A stretch of DNA of 64,000 nucleotides from JABFXX01 sp047600425 (GTDB lineage Bacteria > Myxococcota_A > Polyangia > Haliangiales > Haliangiaceae), in the NCBI GenBank assembly GCA_047600425.1, contig JASGLC010000003.1, positions 2,356,001 to 2,420,000 of the forward strand, read 5' to 3'. A program made the position numbers and the translations under genes. The notes below the pieces were generated by a model. That model saw nothing but the letters and a program-made list of their open reading frames with translations. It had not been told where the DNA came from and made no database searches. Below, one piece after another: positions 8,243 to 16,304 of this stretch. Each line of letters opens with the position of its first letter. The first letter of the stretch is position 1.

Positions 8243-8683
8243 ATGGCCAAGAAGCAGACTCGTCGCAGCATCAGTGTGAGCCGCACGACCTACGAACGGC
8301 TGAAGGCTTTCTGCGAAGCGAACAACATCTCGATGAGCCAGTTCGTCGAGACCCGGGTTGGGGATTTTCTCGGGGAATCACAGGGCACTACGTCGGTAAT
8401 TCCGACCACGCCGCGGCCGACTCTACCGGCCCAGCCCAGCACCCCGCGCCCGGCCATCGTGCCGGTGCCGCACAAGCAAGAGTCGATGGCTCGCCCCGTC
8501 GCGCCGGTTGCGGTTGCAGCGCCTGTCGCGGCCCAGCCGATCGCGGCTGCTCAGCCGGTTCCGATGACGTCGGCGGCTGCGCGGTTTGCCGTCGAGCCGC
8601 CCCCGCCGGTCATCAAGCCGAAGCAGGAGCAGCCCGCGCCCAAGCCGGCCGAGAAGCGTCCGGACCAGATCTTCACGTTCTAG
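8243..8683 (+). CDS. Ribbon-helix-helix-like DNA-binding protein with a Pro/Ala-rich tail
   Basis: Seen: 146 residues. Residues 8-45 (TRRSISVSRTTYERLKAFCE, then NNISMSQFVETRVGDFL) have the strand-helix-helix pattern of the MetJ/Arc/CopG fold. Residues 50-146 are Pro/Ala/Val-rich and probably disordered, ending KPAEKRPDQIFTF. A good Shine-Dalgarno, AAGGA, lies 7 bases before the ATG. Known: RHH proteins bind DNA as dimers through the first strand. The long tail is unusual, and no toxin gene follows, so an antitoxin role is not supported. Its targets are unknown. Confidence 0.7.
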   Translation: MAKKQTRRSISVSRTTYERLKAFCEANNISMSQFVETRVGDFLGESQGTTSVIPTTPRPTLPAQPSTPRPAIVPVPHKQESMARPVAPVAVAAPVAAQPIAAAQPVPMTSAAARFAVEPPPPVIKPKQEQPAPKPAEKRPDQIFTF

Positions 8684-8740
8684 TCGGCTGACTCACGAAG
8701 ACCCGGTCGCGCGCTTCTTGGCCGTTCGCGCGTGGCTGAC

Positions 8741-9094
8741 CTACTTCGTGTGCGTGACGATCACGCTCGTCGTGATCCCACCGCGCACCCAGAACTTGCC
8801 GGTCACGGTGCAGTGACGGGGCGAGATCGCGGCGACGATGTCGTCGAGGATCTGGTTCGTCACGGCTTCGTGGAACGCACCTTCGTCGCGGTAGCTCCAC
8901 AGGTACAGCTTCAGGCTCTTGAGCTCGACACACAGCTGGTCCGGGACGTAGTCGATGAGGATCGTGGCAAAATCAGGCTGCCCGGTCAGCGGGCACAGGC
9001 ACGTGAACTCCGGGCAGTCGAAGACGATGTGGTAGTCGCGCTCGCGCTTGGGGTTCGGGAACGTTTCGAGCTGTTTGGTCGGCCGCGTAGTCAT
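8741..9094 (-). CDS. queF: NADPH-dependent 7-cyano-7-deazaguanine reductase
   Basis: Seen: 117 residues matching the short (unimodular, T-fold) QueF type. It has CPEFTCLCPLTGQPDFA, whose Cys in CPLTGQPD forms the thioimide with preQ0, then VELKSLKLYLWSYRDEGAFHE with the binding Glu and QueF signature, and GKFWVRGG. It reduces preQ0 to preQ1 in queuosine synthesis. It stands alone on the minus strand. I looked upstream for a preQ1 riboswitch and did not recognise one. Confidence 0.95.
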   Translation of the reverse strand: MTTRPTKQLETFPNPKRERDYHIVFDCPEFTCLCPLTGQPDFATILIDYVPDQLCVELKSLKLYLWSYRDEGAFHEAVTNQILDDIVAAISPRHCTVTGKFWVRGGITTSVIVTHTK

Positions 9095-9352
9095 CGAATT
9101 TGCCTTGCGGCGCGATGACTAGCACGAAAGCGATCGCAGAACCCTGGCGCTTGATCGCGTCCTGCCCTAACATAGAAATGTGGCCGGTTCTGGTCACCGA
9201 GAACATGCGCAGATGACCATGTGGACATCGCGAGTTGTTGGCCTCGAGTCGGGCCGTAGTGCCCATCATGAAGGCCTGATGCTGGGAGCCGCTGCAATTC
9301 TGCCTGCGGGCCTGCGTCAGGCTATGGCTATATGCCAGGGAGGAAAAACGAC

Positions 9353-9394
9353 ATGAATAGTCACTGTACCAGCTCTGTGGAGGCTAATTCATAA
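9353..9394 (+). CDS. Possible 13-residue micropeptide ORF with a sequesterable ribosome-binding site
   Basis: Seen: GGGAGG (9338-9343) lies 9 bases before ATG 9353, which opens MNSHCTSSVEANS and a TAA at 9392-9394. CCTCCC directly after the stop (9395-9400) is complementary both to that Shine-Dalgarno and to a second GGAGG inside the frame (9379-9383), so two exclusive pairings are possible. No larger gene follows. A terminator starts 50 bases on. This could be a leader-type peptide, a small stand-alone protein or chance. Confidence 0.3.
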   Translation: MNSHCTSSVEANS

Positions 9395-9444
9395 CCTCCC
9401 GGTTCTCGCAGCGATGCATCGCACGCGCGAGTAAGGAATGAGCA

Positions 9445-9477
9445 AACGGGACCCGGCAGTCGGGTCCCGTTCTATTT
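9445..9477 (+). terminator. Intrinsic terminator, probably bidirectional
   Basis: Seen: AACGGGACCCG (9445-9455) and CGGGTCCCGTT (9461-9471) form a perfect 11-bp stem with loop GCAGT, followed on the plus strand by CTATTTT. On the minus strand it lies 12 bp after the cyclopropane synthase stop and is followed by TTTGCTCATT, so it can serve both directions. It is the best terminator in the window. Confidence 0.75.
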
Positions 9478-9482
9478 TCGGC

Positions 9483-10706
9483 CTACTTCCGGGAAACGAC
9501 GAGCTGATGATCGGCGAGCGTGCGCTCGGCGAACGCGGCTTCGCTGAATGCGAGATAGAGCAGCCACGTGCGGACGAACGGCTCGTCGAAGCCGAGCGCG
9601 TGCACCGTCGGTAGCTGCGCGGTGAAGGCTTCGCGCCAGGCCGCGAGCGTGGGCGCGTAGTGCGGGCCGATGTCATCGGCGTGCGTGATCTCGAGGTCGC
9701 TCGGCAAGGCATCGCGAATCGCCGCGAGCGACGGGATGCACGAGCCGGGGAAGATGTACGTCTGCATCCAGTCGACGCGCTTGCGATACGCCTCGAAGCG
9801 ATCGTCCGGCATCGTGATCGACTGCAATGCGATTCGCCCGCCTGGTGCGAGCACGCGCGCGAGCGTGTGGAAGTAGCGCGGCATGAACTCGAAGCCGACC
9901 GCTTCGAGCATCTCGATCGACACGATCTTGTCGTAGCTGCCGTCGAGATCGCGGTAGTCGCGATACTGGATGTCGACGCGATCGGCGAGCCCGGCGGCGG
10001 CCACGCGTGAGCGAGCGAGCTCGTGTTGCTCGCGCGAGACCGTGATCGCGGTGACCTTGCAACCGCGCGTGCGAGCCGCGTGGATCGCCATGCCGCCCCA
10101 ACCGCACCCGATCTCGAGCAGGTGATCGTGCGGTTGCAGATCGAGGAGCTCGCACAGCCGTTCGTGCTTGCGATGTTGCGCCGCCGATAACGAGTCGCCA
10201 TCGCTGAAGATCGCGCAGCTGTACGACAGCGTTTCGGGATCGAGGAACAGCTCGTAGAACGCGTTGCCGAGATCGTAGTGCGCGTGGATGTTGCGCTCGC
10301 TCCCGATACGCGAGTTCGCGGCGCGGCGATGACGCACGAGCGAGGGCAGTTGCGCGATCCAGGTCAGCGGCGATTCGAACCCGCGCGCGGATGTGCCGAG
10401 CAGGAACGCACGCAGCGTGGTCACCAGATCGTCGGACGACCAATCGCCGGCGACAAACGCTTCACCTGCACCGATCTCGCCGCGCAGGAGCATGCGCAGG
10501 AACATCCGATCGTCGTGAATCGTGGCGCGTGCGGGATGCGCGCCGAACCCGAGCTGGAAGATCTCGCCGCTCGGCAACGTGAGGTCGAGGCGCGGACCAC
10601 GCCAATTCGCGCGCAGCTTCTGCAACGCGGTCCAACGCAGGAGCTGACCCGTCGGTGGGATCAGCTTCGGAATCGGAACGATAAGTGGATGAGCGACCTC
10701 GGCCAC
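9483..10706 (-). CDS. cfa: Cyclopropane-fatty-acyl-phospholipid synthase
   Basis: Seen: 407 residues from a GTG start. After an N-terminal domain of about 110 residues comes HAHYDLGNAFYELFLD and LSYSCAIF, then the SAM site LLEIGCGWGGMAIHAA, KIVSIEMLEAVGFEF and YIFPGSCIPS. These are the landmarks of the CFA synthase family. It transfers a methylene from S-adenosylmethionine to a cis double bond of membrane lipids. It is the last of a minus-strand series with DUF1365 and flavin oxidoreductase genes, a grouping known in bacteria that modify unsaturated membrane fatty acids. The intrinsic terminator at 9445-9477 closes it. Confidence 0.92.
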   Translation of the reverse strand: MAEVAHPLIVPIPKLIPPTGQLLRWTALQKLRANWRGPRLDLTLPSGEIFQLGFGAHPARATIHDDRMFLRMLLRGEIGAGEAFVAGDWSSDDLVTTLRAFLLGTSARGFESPLTWIAQLPSLVRHRRAANSRIGSERNIHAHYDLGNAFYELFLDPETLSYSCAIFSDGDSLSAAQHRKHERLCELLDLQPHDHLLEIGCGWGGMAIHAARTRGCKVTAITVSREQHELARSRVAAAGLADRVDIQYRDYRDLDGSYDKIVSIEMLEAVGFEFMPRYFHTLARVLAPGGRIALQSITMPDDRFEAYRKRVDWMQTYIFPGSCIPSLAAIRDALPSDLEITHADDIGPHYAPTLAAWREAFTAQLPTVHALGFDEPFVRTWLLYLAFSEAAFAERTLADHQLVVSRK

Positions 10707-10806
10707 GCGACTGCTTGCAAGGTATCCCGGAATCGGTACCTGCTGGTGGTACGAGCCAGAGTGATCGGCTGTCAGGTATCGTTTAGATGCGCCGAGGTCG
10801 AGGACG

Positions 10807-11163
10807 TTACGCGGATCGCGTAGGTGTCGAAATCTCGATCAAGATCTCGCCGGGCGCGCGCAGATAGAACCGCGTGCCGCGATTGTCGGAGCTGATCGCG
10901 CCGATTGTCACACCGGCGTTCGTCAGGCGCTCGTGATGCGCTTGGACGTCGGCGATCGACGGCTGGATGAAGCCGAGGTGAAATCCGTCGGGATACGCGG
11001 GCGCATCGTTGCGCTGGATGACGAGCGAGAAGCCTTCGCCATCGAGCACGGCGATCGCGGGCGAACGATTGTTCGTCACGCGTGTGAAGCCGAAGTGATC
11101 GACGAAGAACGCTGCGAGGGTTTGCACGTCGGTGGATTGCAGGTCGAGATGATTGAGCAACAT
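10807..11163 (-). CDS. VOC-superfamily (glyoxalase/bleomycin-resistance-like) protein
   Basis: Seen: 118 residues with the paired beta-alpha-beta-beta-beta pattern of a vicinal-oxygen-chelate module: LNHLDLQSTDVQTLAAFFVD opens the first half, and LGFIQPSIADVQAHHERL then TRFYLRAPGEILIEI the second. Metal-type positions are His5 and a late Glu. Known: members isomerise, cleave dioxygenase substrates or bind drugs, and the substrate here cannot be told. It sits between DUF1365 and cfa in the same direction, with a 19-bp inverted repeat upstream, so it may be transcribed separately. Confidence 0.8.
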   Translation of the reverse strand: MLLNHLDLQSTDVQTLAAFFVDHFGFTRVTNNRSPAIAVLDGEGFSLVIQRNDAPAYPDGFHLGFIQPSIADVQAHHERLTNAGVTIGAISSDNRGTRFYLRAPGEILIEISTPTRSA

Positions 11164-11306
11164 GAGAGGTCTTTCTGCGGACGCACGTCCGCGTGTGCAG
11201 GCCTCTCGAGCTCCAACCTGCGATTCTTAGTGACTCGAACAACCTGACCCTAGCATGGTGGGCACGATTGCCGATCTCGGATCGTAGGGGGCACCTCTCC
11301 GAGCAT

Positions 11307-11366
11307 CGTCAGGATTGTCACTGACCGCGGGCATGGTTGATCTGCGCGTCAGTGACAATCCTGACG
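11307..11366. repeat. Perfect 19-bp inverted repeat with a 22-base spacer
   Basis: Seen: CGTCAGGATTGTCACTGAC (11307-11325) and its exact reverse complement (11348-11366) flank 22 bases, in the gap between DUF1365 (ends 11411) and the VOC gene (starts 11163). Each arm contains the smaller palindrome GTCA-N-TGAC. No T-tract follows on either strand. It may be a pair of operators, a transcript stem protecting one part of the operon, or a relic of a small mobile element. Confidence 0.7.
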
Positions 11367-11410
11367 GCTTGCGGGACGGGGCCTGTGTGATCAGAGATCG
11401 GCTCGCGGGA

Positions 11411-12196
11411 TCACAGCGCGAGTGGGCGGTGATCGGCACCGGGCCGGCGGTACGGCACGCCCGCGAGGAATCGCAGCTTCATCGCCTGCCAGTGGATCAG
11501 CGTGATCACGCGCGCGGTCATAAAGGGATAGCGAACGGCGGCGCGGACGAGGGCACGATCGTCGATCACGTCGCGCGCGCCGCTGAAGCGCGCGAAGAAG
11601 ATTTGCTTGGCATCGCGCGTGACGCGCATCGTGATCGCGAGCTCGTTCGCATCGAGTGGTACGTCGAATGCGAACTCGTACGTCGCATCACCGTGCAGAA
11701 ACGGCGACACGTACAGCTCGCGGTGATGCACGAACACGTTCTCCGCGGTGCGCTGTTGTGGCCCGAGCACGTAGCGGAGCGAGCCGCCGTACGTGTTGTT
11801 GACCTCGGCGATCACGGATTGAATCGCGCCGCGCGCGTCGTAGTCGATGCAAAAGCTGACCGGATTGAACAAGTAGCCGAACGCGCGCAGGTTCGTGACG
11901 AATCGCGAGGTCGCCGGCGCCGGGATGTCGTTCGCGGCGCGCAATGCGACGAGCTCTTCACGTAGATCACGCGTGACCACCGATTGCGCGGCCGACGTAC
12001 TCGCCCGGTAGTCGCGATCGCGAAACTCGAACAGGTTGCGCCGATCGCGCGAGAACAAGTGGAGCTCGCGATCGAGCGTCTCGAGCTCGTCGAGATCGAG
12101 CGCAGCCATGTACACGCCGTAGCGGAATGCGCGTTGCGCGAGCTCGTCGGTTCGAGCGTGGACGAGCTCGCCGCGATAGAGCGCGGAATGCGTCAT
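11411..12196 (-). CDS. DUF1365 family protein
   Basis: Seen: 261 residues, starting SALYRGELVHARTDELAQRAF, with VYMAALDLDELETLDRELHLFSRDR and FGYLFNPVSFCIDYD, the conserved core of DUF1365. Known: the biochemical role is not firmly settled, but the family is almost always found between a flavin amine oxidase-like gene and a CFA-synthase-like methyltransferase, as here. It starts inside the flavoenzyme gene's stop (ATGA overlap at 12193-12196), so the two are made together. Confidence 0.85.
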   Translation of the reverse strand: MTHSALYRGELVHARTDELAQRAFRYGVYMAALDLDELETLDRELHLFSRDRRNLFEFRDRDYRASTSAAQSVVTRDLREELVALRAANDIPAPATSRFVTNLRAFGYLFNPVSFCIDYDARGAIQSVIAEVNNTYGGSLRYVLGPQQRTAENVFVHHRELYVSPFLHGDATYEFAFDVPLDANELAITMRVTRDAKQIFFARFSGARDVIDDRALVRAAVRYPFMTARVITLIHWQAMKLRFLAGVPYRRPGADHRPLAL

Positions 12197-13461
12197 CGCT
12201 GCGCCTGCGAGAGCGCCGCCGACACCGGCATCGGAGCCTCGTCGGCGAGCAGGCGCAACGCCGCCGCGCGACCGGATCTCATGCCGTCTTCGTGAAAGCC
12301 GAAGCCGAAGTGCGCGCCGGCGTAGTACGTGTGCAACGTGCCTTGGAGTGCGGTGAGCTCGTCACGGGCGGCGAGCGCCGCGCGATCGAACTGCGGGTGC
12401 GCGAACTCGACCTCGTGGAGAATGCCGCGCGGCTCGCGACGCGGATTGAGCGTCACGAGGTAGGGCGCATCGGGCAGACCTTGCAACGCGGTCATCGAAT
12501 ACGTAACCGAGACGCGCGCGGTATCCGGATCCGCGACGTAGTTCCACGATGCATGGGCCGCTCGCCGCGCCGGCAGGAACGAGCGATCGGTATGGAGCAC
12601 CGTGCGATTGACCGAGTAGCGAATCGCCGACAGCGCGCCGCGCTCCGCCGGCGTGGGCTCCGCCAAGATCGCCAACGCGGTATCGGCGTGGGTTGCCACG
12701 ATCACGCGATCGAAGCGATCGCGGAACGCGGTGTTCACCGTGATTCCGGCGGCATCGCGATCGATCGAGCGGACGCGCGTCGAGAGCCGAACCGCGACGC
12801 CACGCGCCTTCAACAGCGCGACCAGCGCATCGACGTAGCGCTGACTGCCGCCGACGATCGTGTCCCACTTGAACGGCGCGAACGGCGCGAGCATGCCGTG
12901 CTGATCGAGAAACGCGAGATACGACAGCGCCGGAAACTCTCCGCACAGATCCGGCGCGAGCGACCACAACGCCGCCGCGAGCGGGATGATGAAATGCGCG
13001 CGCACGCGGGCCGAAACACCGCGCAGCTTCAGATATTCGTCGAGCGACATCGCCGCGAGCCGACCGCGATCCTCGGCGAGATCGCGCCGGAACGTCGCGA
13101 GCAGACGCGTGACCTCGATCAAGAACGCCCAGTGCTTCGGCGAGGCGAGCCGCCGGCGATCCGCGAACATCGCGGACAAGGAGGCACTGCTCCACTCGAA
13201 GTCTCCGTCGGAGACCGAGAACGCCATCGTGGTTGGCCGGGTCTCGATCCCGAGCTCGCGCAGCATCGCCATGAAGTGGATGTAGCGCTCGCGATTGCAC
13301 ACGATGAAGCCCATGTCGATCGCGTGTCCGTCCGCTTCGACGGTGTAGACGTGTCCACCCGGCTTCGCTGCGGCCTCGAAGATCGTCACCTCGTGGCGAC
13401 CCGCGAGCGCGTACGCCGCGCCGAGCCCCGCGATGCCCGAGCCGATGACCGCGACCTTCAT
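12193..13461 (-). CDS. FAD-dependent amine oxidase-like oxidoreductase / desaturase
   Basis: Seen: 422 residues. The dinucleotide fold opens at residue 2 (KVAVIGSGIAGLGAAYAL, then EVTIFEAAAKPGGHVYTVE), followed by IDMGFIVCN and a C-terminal block ending HFGFGFHEDGMRSGRAAA that closes the FAD site. This is the flavin amine oxidase/phytoene desaturase-like fold. Known: its orthologues neighbour DUF1365 and CFA-synthase-like genes, and some such clusters make furan-containing fatty acids. Which reaction occurs here is inference only. It leads the DUF1365 gene with a 4-bp overlap. Confidence 0.85.
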   Translation of the reverse strand: MKVAVIGSGIAGLGAAYALAGRHEVTIFEAAAKPGGHVYTVEADGHAIDMGFIVCNRERYIHFMAMLRELGIETRPTTMAFSVSDGDFEWSSASLSAMFADRRRLASPKHWAFLIEVTRLLATFRRDLAEDRGRLAAMSLDEYLKLRGVSARVRAHFIIPLAAALWSLAPDLCGEFPALSYLAFLDQHGMLAPFAPFKWDTIVGGSQRYVDALVALLKARGVAVRLSTRVRSIDRDAAGITVNTAFRDRFDRVIVATHADTALAILAEPTPAERGALSAIRYSVNRTVLHTDRSFLPARRAAHASWNYVADPDTARVSVTYSMTALQGLPDAPYLVTLNPRREPRGILHEVEFAHPQFDRAALAARDELTALQGTLHTYYAGAHFGFGFHEDGMRSGRAAALRLLADEAPMPVSAALSQAQR

Positions 13462-13503
13462 CAGCGGTTCTCGCGGCAGATTTCGAACATCGCGTCGCGC
13501 ATC

Positions 13504-14898
13504 CTACAACGTCCCGAGCGCATCCCGCGCCGGCTGGAGCAGGGCGGGCGCGAGTTGCAGCGACGTGCCGATGTCGATCGCGCGATGCAGCGCCATCCGC
13601 GCTTCCTCGGTCTTCAAGCCGCGCGCCGACGTTCCGACCGCACCGTTCGAGCCGGTGAGCGGCGCCGCGGATCCGGGCATCGACAACGCCTGCGCCGCGA
13701 GTGCTCGACCCAGCGCCGCCGCCGGCTTCCACAGCTCGGGATTATCTTTGCCGCCCACAGCTTCGAAGCCCGCGATCGCGAGCCGCGCATAGCGCTCCGC
13801 GGCAACGACATCTTTCTCGGCCAATGCGAGCAGCGCGCGAGACGTTTGCGTGGCGGGCAGCGTCGACGACTTGCGCGTGGTCTCCGACTCGAGCAACGCG
13901 TCGAACAACGCGTGCGCTTCGGCGAGCTTGCCCTGCGCGACCACGGCATCCGCGCGATCCGTGGCGACGACATCGTAGTCCGGCGTGTCCTTGCCCGGAA
14001 TGCCTTCGGCGAGCACCAACGCACGTTCGAGCATCGCGCGCGCCTTCGTCGGATCATCGGTTTGCGTCAGGAACACGCCGTAGTTATCGAGCGTGGGCAC
14101 GAGCACCGGGCTCGCCGCACCGAACAACTTCTCGCGCAACGCGAGCGCCTTGCCGAACGTGGCACGCGCGCGATCGAGCTCACCCATGAAGTGATAGCAA
14201 ACGGCGAGGTTCGACCAGGCGAGCGCGACATCGGGATAGTTGTCGCCGACAAACTGCGAGCGCACTGCAATCGCGTGCTCGTAGTGCGGCGCCGCCTTCG
14301 CGTACTGCAACGCGCGCGCGAGCGTGCCCGCGAACAGGATCTCGTGGCTGTAGACGATGCCGCTGTTCGCGCCGTACTCCTGCGTGCTCGCTGCGAACGA
14401 CGCTTCACCCGCGACCACACCGGCCTTGACGTTGCCTTCGTACACGTCGAGCACGGCTTCGACGAGCTTCGATCCAGCCTCGTACTCGTGCTCCGATCCG
14501 GTGCGCTTGGCCGCGGCGACCGCGAGGCCGTGCCAGATCCGCGCTTCGGTCACGCGCGGCGGCGACGCGTACACGCCATATCCTGCGAGCGCGATGCCCG
14601 CCCGCGCGACGATGTCATCACGCCGCGCGATCTCCGCCGTCCACACCGCTTGAGTCAGCGTGGCCTCGGCTTGGACGTCGTTGCCGGTGGCCTTTTGCAC
14701 GCCACCTTGGACCGACAGTGCTTCGGCGAGGATCGGCGCGAAGTTGATCTTGCGCGCGGCCTCGACGGCGGCATCGGCGGCGACCGTGGCCGGCAGACCG
14801 CGCGACGCGATCGTATCGACCTTCGCCTCGATGATCTTCTGGTTGATTTCGGCCAGCTTCGGCGCGAGCTCCGGCGGCGGCGCATTCGGCGCGCGCAA
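13504..14898 (-). CDS. TPR half of a frameshifted Ser/Thr kinase-TPR protein
   Basis: Seen: from the first ATG in this frame 464 residues can be read, with helical repeats such as AWSNLAVCYHFMGELDRARATFGKAL and PTLDNYGVFLTQTDDPTKARAMLERAL. These are tetratricopeptide units, several in tandem. The same frame is already open further upstream: CGNVAALRAPNAPPPELAPK precedes the ATG and is the usual joint between the kinase tail and the TPR part in myxobacterial kinases. Inference: this is the C-terminal half of the gene whose N-terminal half is annotated at 14618-16261, split by an extra base near 14917-14918. It may not be translated on its own. Confidence 0.8.
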   Translation of the reverse strand: MRAPNAPPPELAPKLAEINQKIIEAKVDTIASRGLPATVAADAAVEAARKINFAPILAEALSVQGGVQKATGNDVQAEATLTQAVWTAEIARRDDIVARAGIALAGYGVYASPPRVTEARIWHGLAVAAAKRTGSEHEYEAGSKLVEAVLDVYEGNVKAGVVAGEASFAASTQEYGANSGIVYSHEILFAGTLARALQYAKAAPHYEHAIAVRSQFVGDNYPDVALAWSNLAVCYHFMGELDRARATFGKALALREKLFGAASPVLVPTLDNYGVFLTQTDDPTKARAMLERALVLAEGIPGKDTPDYDVVATDRADAVVAQGKLAEAHALFDALLESETTRKSSTLPATQTSRALLALAEKDVVAAERYARLAIAGFEAVGGKDNPELWKPAAALGRALAAQALSMPGSAAPLTGSNGAVGTSARGLKTEEARMALHRAIDIGTSLQLAPALLQPARDALGTL

Positions 14899-16261
14899 CG
14901 CCGCGACGTTCCCGCACCGCGCGATCCGATTCGAGCTCGTCGACGACGCCCTCGGCTTTTTCGACGACGAATTGATTCGGCTCGGTCAAGAGCTTCGTCA
15001 GCGCACCGAGCTCGGCCAGCTCTTGATCGAGACACGCCTGCCGCAACGACAACACGTCCTCGGTTTGATCCCGGCGCACGCGCGTCGCCTGGCAACTCTC
15101 GCGCGACATGTCGACCCACGATTGGGAGTAGCGATCGAGCGCGGGCACGAGCGCCGCGTACGCCTTCGACGCGAACGGCAACTTCGTCGCGAGATAGCCG
15201 GCCTGCACGGACGCCTTCATCTTCGGGTCCCACACGCCGTCGAGCCGCGCTTCGATCCCCTGGCAAGGCTTGGGCGTCGGCGCGATCAACCGCGTCGCGA
15301 CCACCGCACCCGCGACGACGGCGACCGAGCCCAACCCGAACGCGATCCGCCGCCGCCGTGCACCCGGATCGACGGCGAGGGCCGCGAGTAGCTCGCGCAT
15401 CGACGCGAACCGCTGGTCGGGGTGCACCGAAATCGCACGCACGGCAACATCGGCGACGCGGGCCGGGACCTTCGCGTTCGAAGGAAATACCGGCGCCGGA
15501 GACTTCGCCGTGGGGATCAAGTCCTTCGCGTACGGCCGCTGCCCGCTCAGCGCTTCGTACAACACCACGCCGAACGAATATTGATCGCTGCGCGGATCGG
15601 CATCGACGCCTTCGAACAGCTCCGGCGCCATGTACGCCGGCGTGCCGATCACGCCTTCGACGATCGTCAACTCGTCCGAGAGCGGCGGCATCTGGATCGG
15701 CGCCTCGGGTGGAATCGTGTCGCCCTTCCTCGCGCGCGCGAGACCGAAGTCCATCACGCGCACGCGCCCATCCTTGCCGACGATCACGTTCTCCGGCTTG
15801 AAGTCGCGATGGACGAGCTTCGCCGCGTGCGCCGCCGCGAGGCCTTCACCGGCCGCGAGCATGATGTCGCGCACCTCGCGCCACGTACGTGGCTTCGCCG
15901 TGAGCCACTGGCGCAGCGTCATGCCATCGACGAGCTCCATCGCGACGAATACCTGATCGTCCGTGACGACACCGACGTCGTGAACGATCACGACATTCGG
16001 ATGCGACAGCCGCGCCATCGCCTGCGCCTCGCGCAGCAGCCACGACGAATCACCGATCGTGTTGCCGGTCTGCGACTTCGTATGCAGGAGCTTCAACGCG
16101 ATCGCGCGATCGAGCTCGGGATCGAACGCGCGATAGACGATGCCCATGCCGCCTTCGCCCAAGCGATCGAGCACGACATAACGCCCGACGTTCGTACCGC
16201 GCTCGAGATATTTCGATGCGGCCGCCGGCATCGTGCCGAGCAGCGTCCTCGACTCAGTCAT
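14618..16261 (-). CDS. Ser/Thr protein kinase half of a frameshifted kinase-TPR protein
   Basis: Seen: the kinase domain covers about 24-300. It has the Gly-rich loop LGEGGMGIVYRA, ALKLL with the ATP Lys, HRDFKPEN, DFGLAR and GTPAYMAPE, all intact. One membrane segment (FGLGSVAVVAGAVVATRLIA) follows, then an extracytoplasmic helix-rich stretch with RESCQATRVR. After VVDELESDRA the frame turns Arg-rich and meaningless to its stop at 14618, while the next frame continues as CGNVAAL. So a single base was gained in the GCGG/TGCGGG stretch at 14917-14918. Known: intact homologues are single proteins of about 900 residues that sense envelope cues. I chose ATG 16259-16261. A longer frame overlaps the divergent hydrolase promoter. 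Confidence 0.85.
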   Translation of the reverse strand: MTESRTLLGTMPAAASKYLERGTNVGRYVVLDRLGEGGMGIVYRAFDPELDRAIALKLLHTKSQTGNTIGDSSWLLREAQAMARLSHPNVVIVHDVGVVTDDQVFVAMELVDGMTLRQWLTAKPRTWREVRDIMLAAGEGLAAAHAAKLVHRDFKPENVIVGKDGRVRVMDFGLARARKGDTIPPEAPIQMPPLSDELTIVEGVIGTPAYMAPELFEGVDADPRSDQYSFGVVLYEALSGQRPYAKDLIPTAKSPAPVFPSNAKVPARVADVAVRAISVHPDQRFASMRELLAALAVDPGARRRRIAFGLGSVAVVAGAVVATRLIAPTPKPCQGIEARLDGVWDPKMKASVQAGYLATKLPFASKAYAALVPALDRYSQSWVDMSRESCQATRVRRDQTEDVLSLRQACLDQELAELGALTKLLTEPNQFVVEKAEGVVDELESDRAVRERRGVARAECAAAGARAEAGRNQPEDHRGEGRYDRVARSAGHGRRRCRRRGRAQDQLRADPRRSTVGPRWRAKGHRQRRPSRGHADSSGVDGGDRAA

Positions 16262-16304
16262 CCGTGGCTCGACGAGATTCGCATATCCACGTAACGTCCG
16301 CACC

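Larger units (their letters stand above)
9095..9482. other. 388-bp gap: candidate small RNA/micropeptide locus
   Basis: Seen: this is the longest non-coding stretch in the window. From left to right on the plus strand it holds an imperfect palindrome GTTCTGGTCACCGAGAAC (9187-9204), small stems GGGC/GCCC (9251-9264) and CATCA/TGATG (9264-9281), a strong Shine-Dalgarno with a 13-codon frame (9353-9394), and an intrinsic terminator (9445-9477). It is less GC-rich than its surroundings in the 9340-9395 part. Inference: a short plus-strand transcript ends at the terminator. I could not assign it to 6S, tmRNA, SRP or RNase P RNA. A covariance search would settle this. Confidence 0.4.

Noticed and set aside
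8243..8683. Antitoxin role for the ribbon-helix-helix protein
   Set aside because: No toxin-like gene follows; the next gene is queF on the other strand, and the long Pro/Ala tail is atypical for an antitoxin.
9095..9200. preQ1 riboswitch upstream of queF
   Set aside because: No preQ1-I or -II consensus (short hairpin with A-rich tail) could be found on the minus strand before the start codon.
9180..9477. 6S RNA, tmRNA, RNase P or SRP RNA in the 388-bp gap
   Set aside because: The key motifs (tmRNA tag and CCA end, RNase P GAGGAAAGTC, SRP tetraloop) are absent; 6S could not be shown without a covariance model.
12127..15801. A 1224-codon plus-strand open frame
   Set aside because: It lies antisense to the flavin oxidoreductase and the kinase-TPR gene and is an Arg-rich shadow caused by the codon bias of high-GC DNA.
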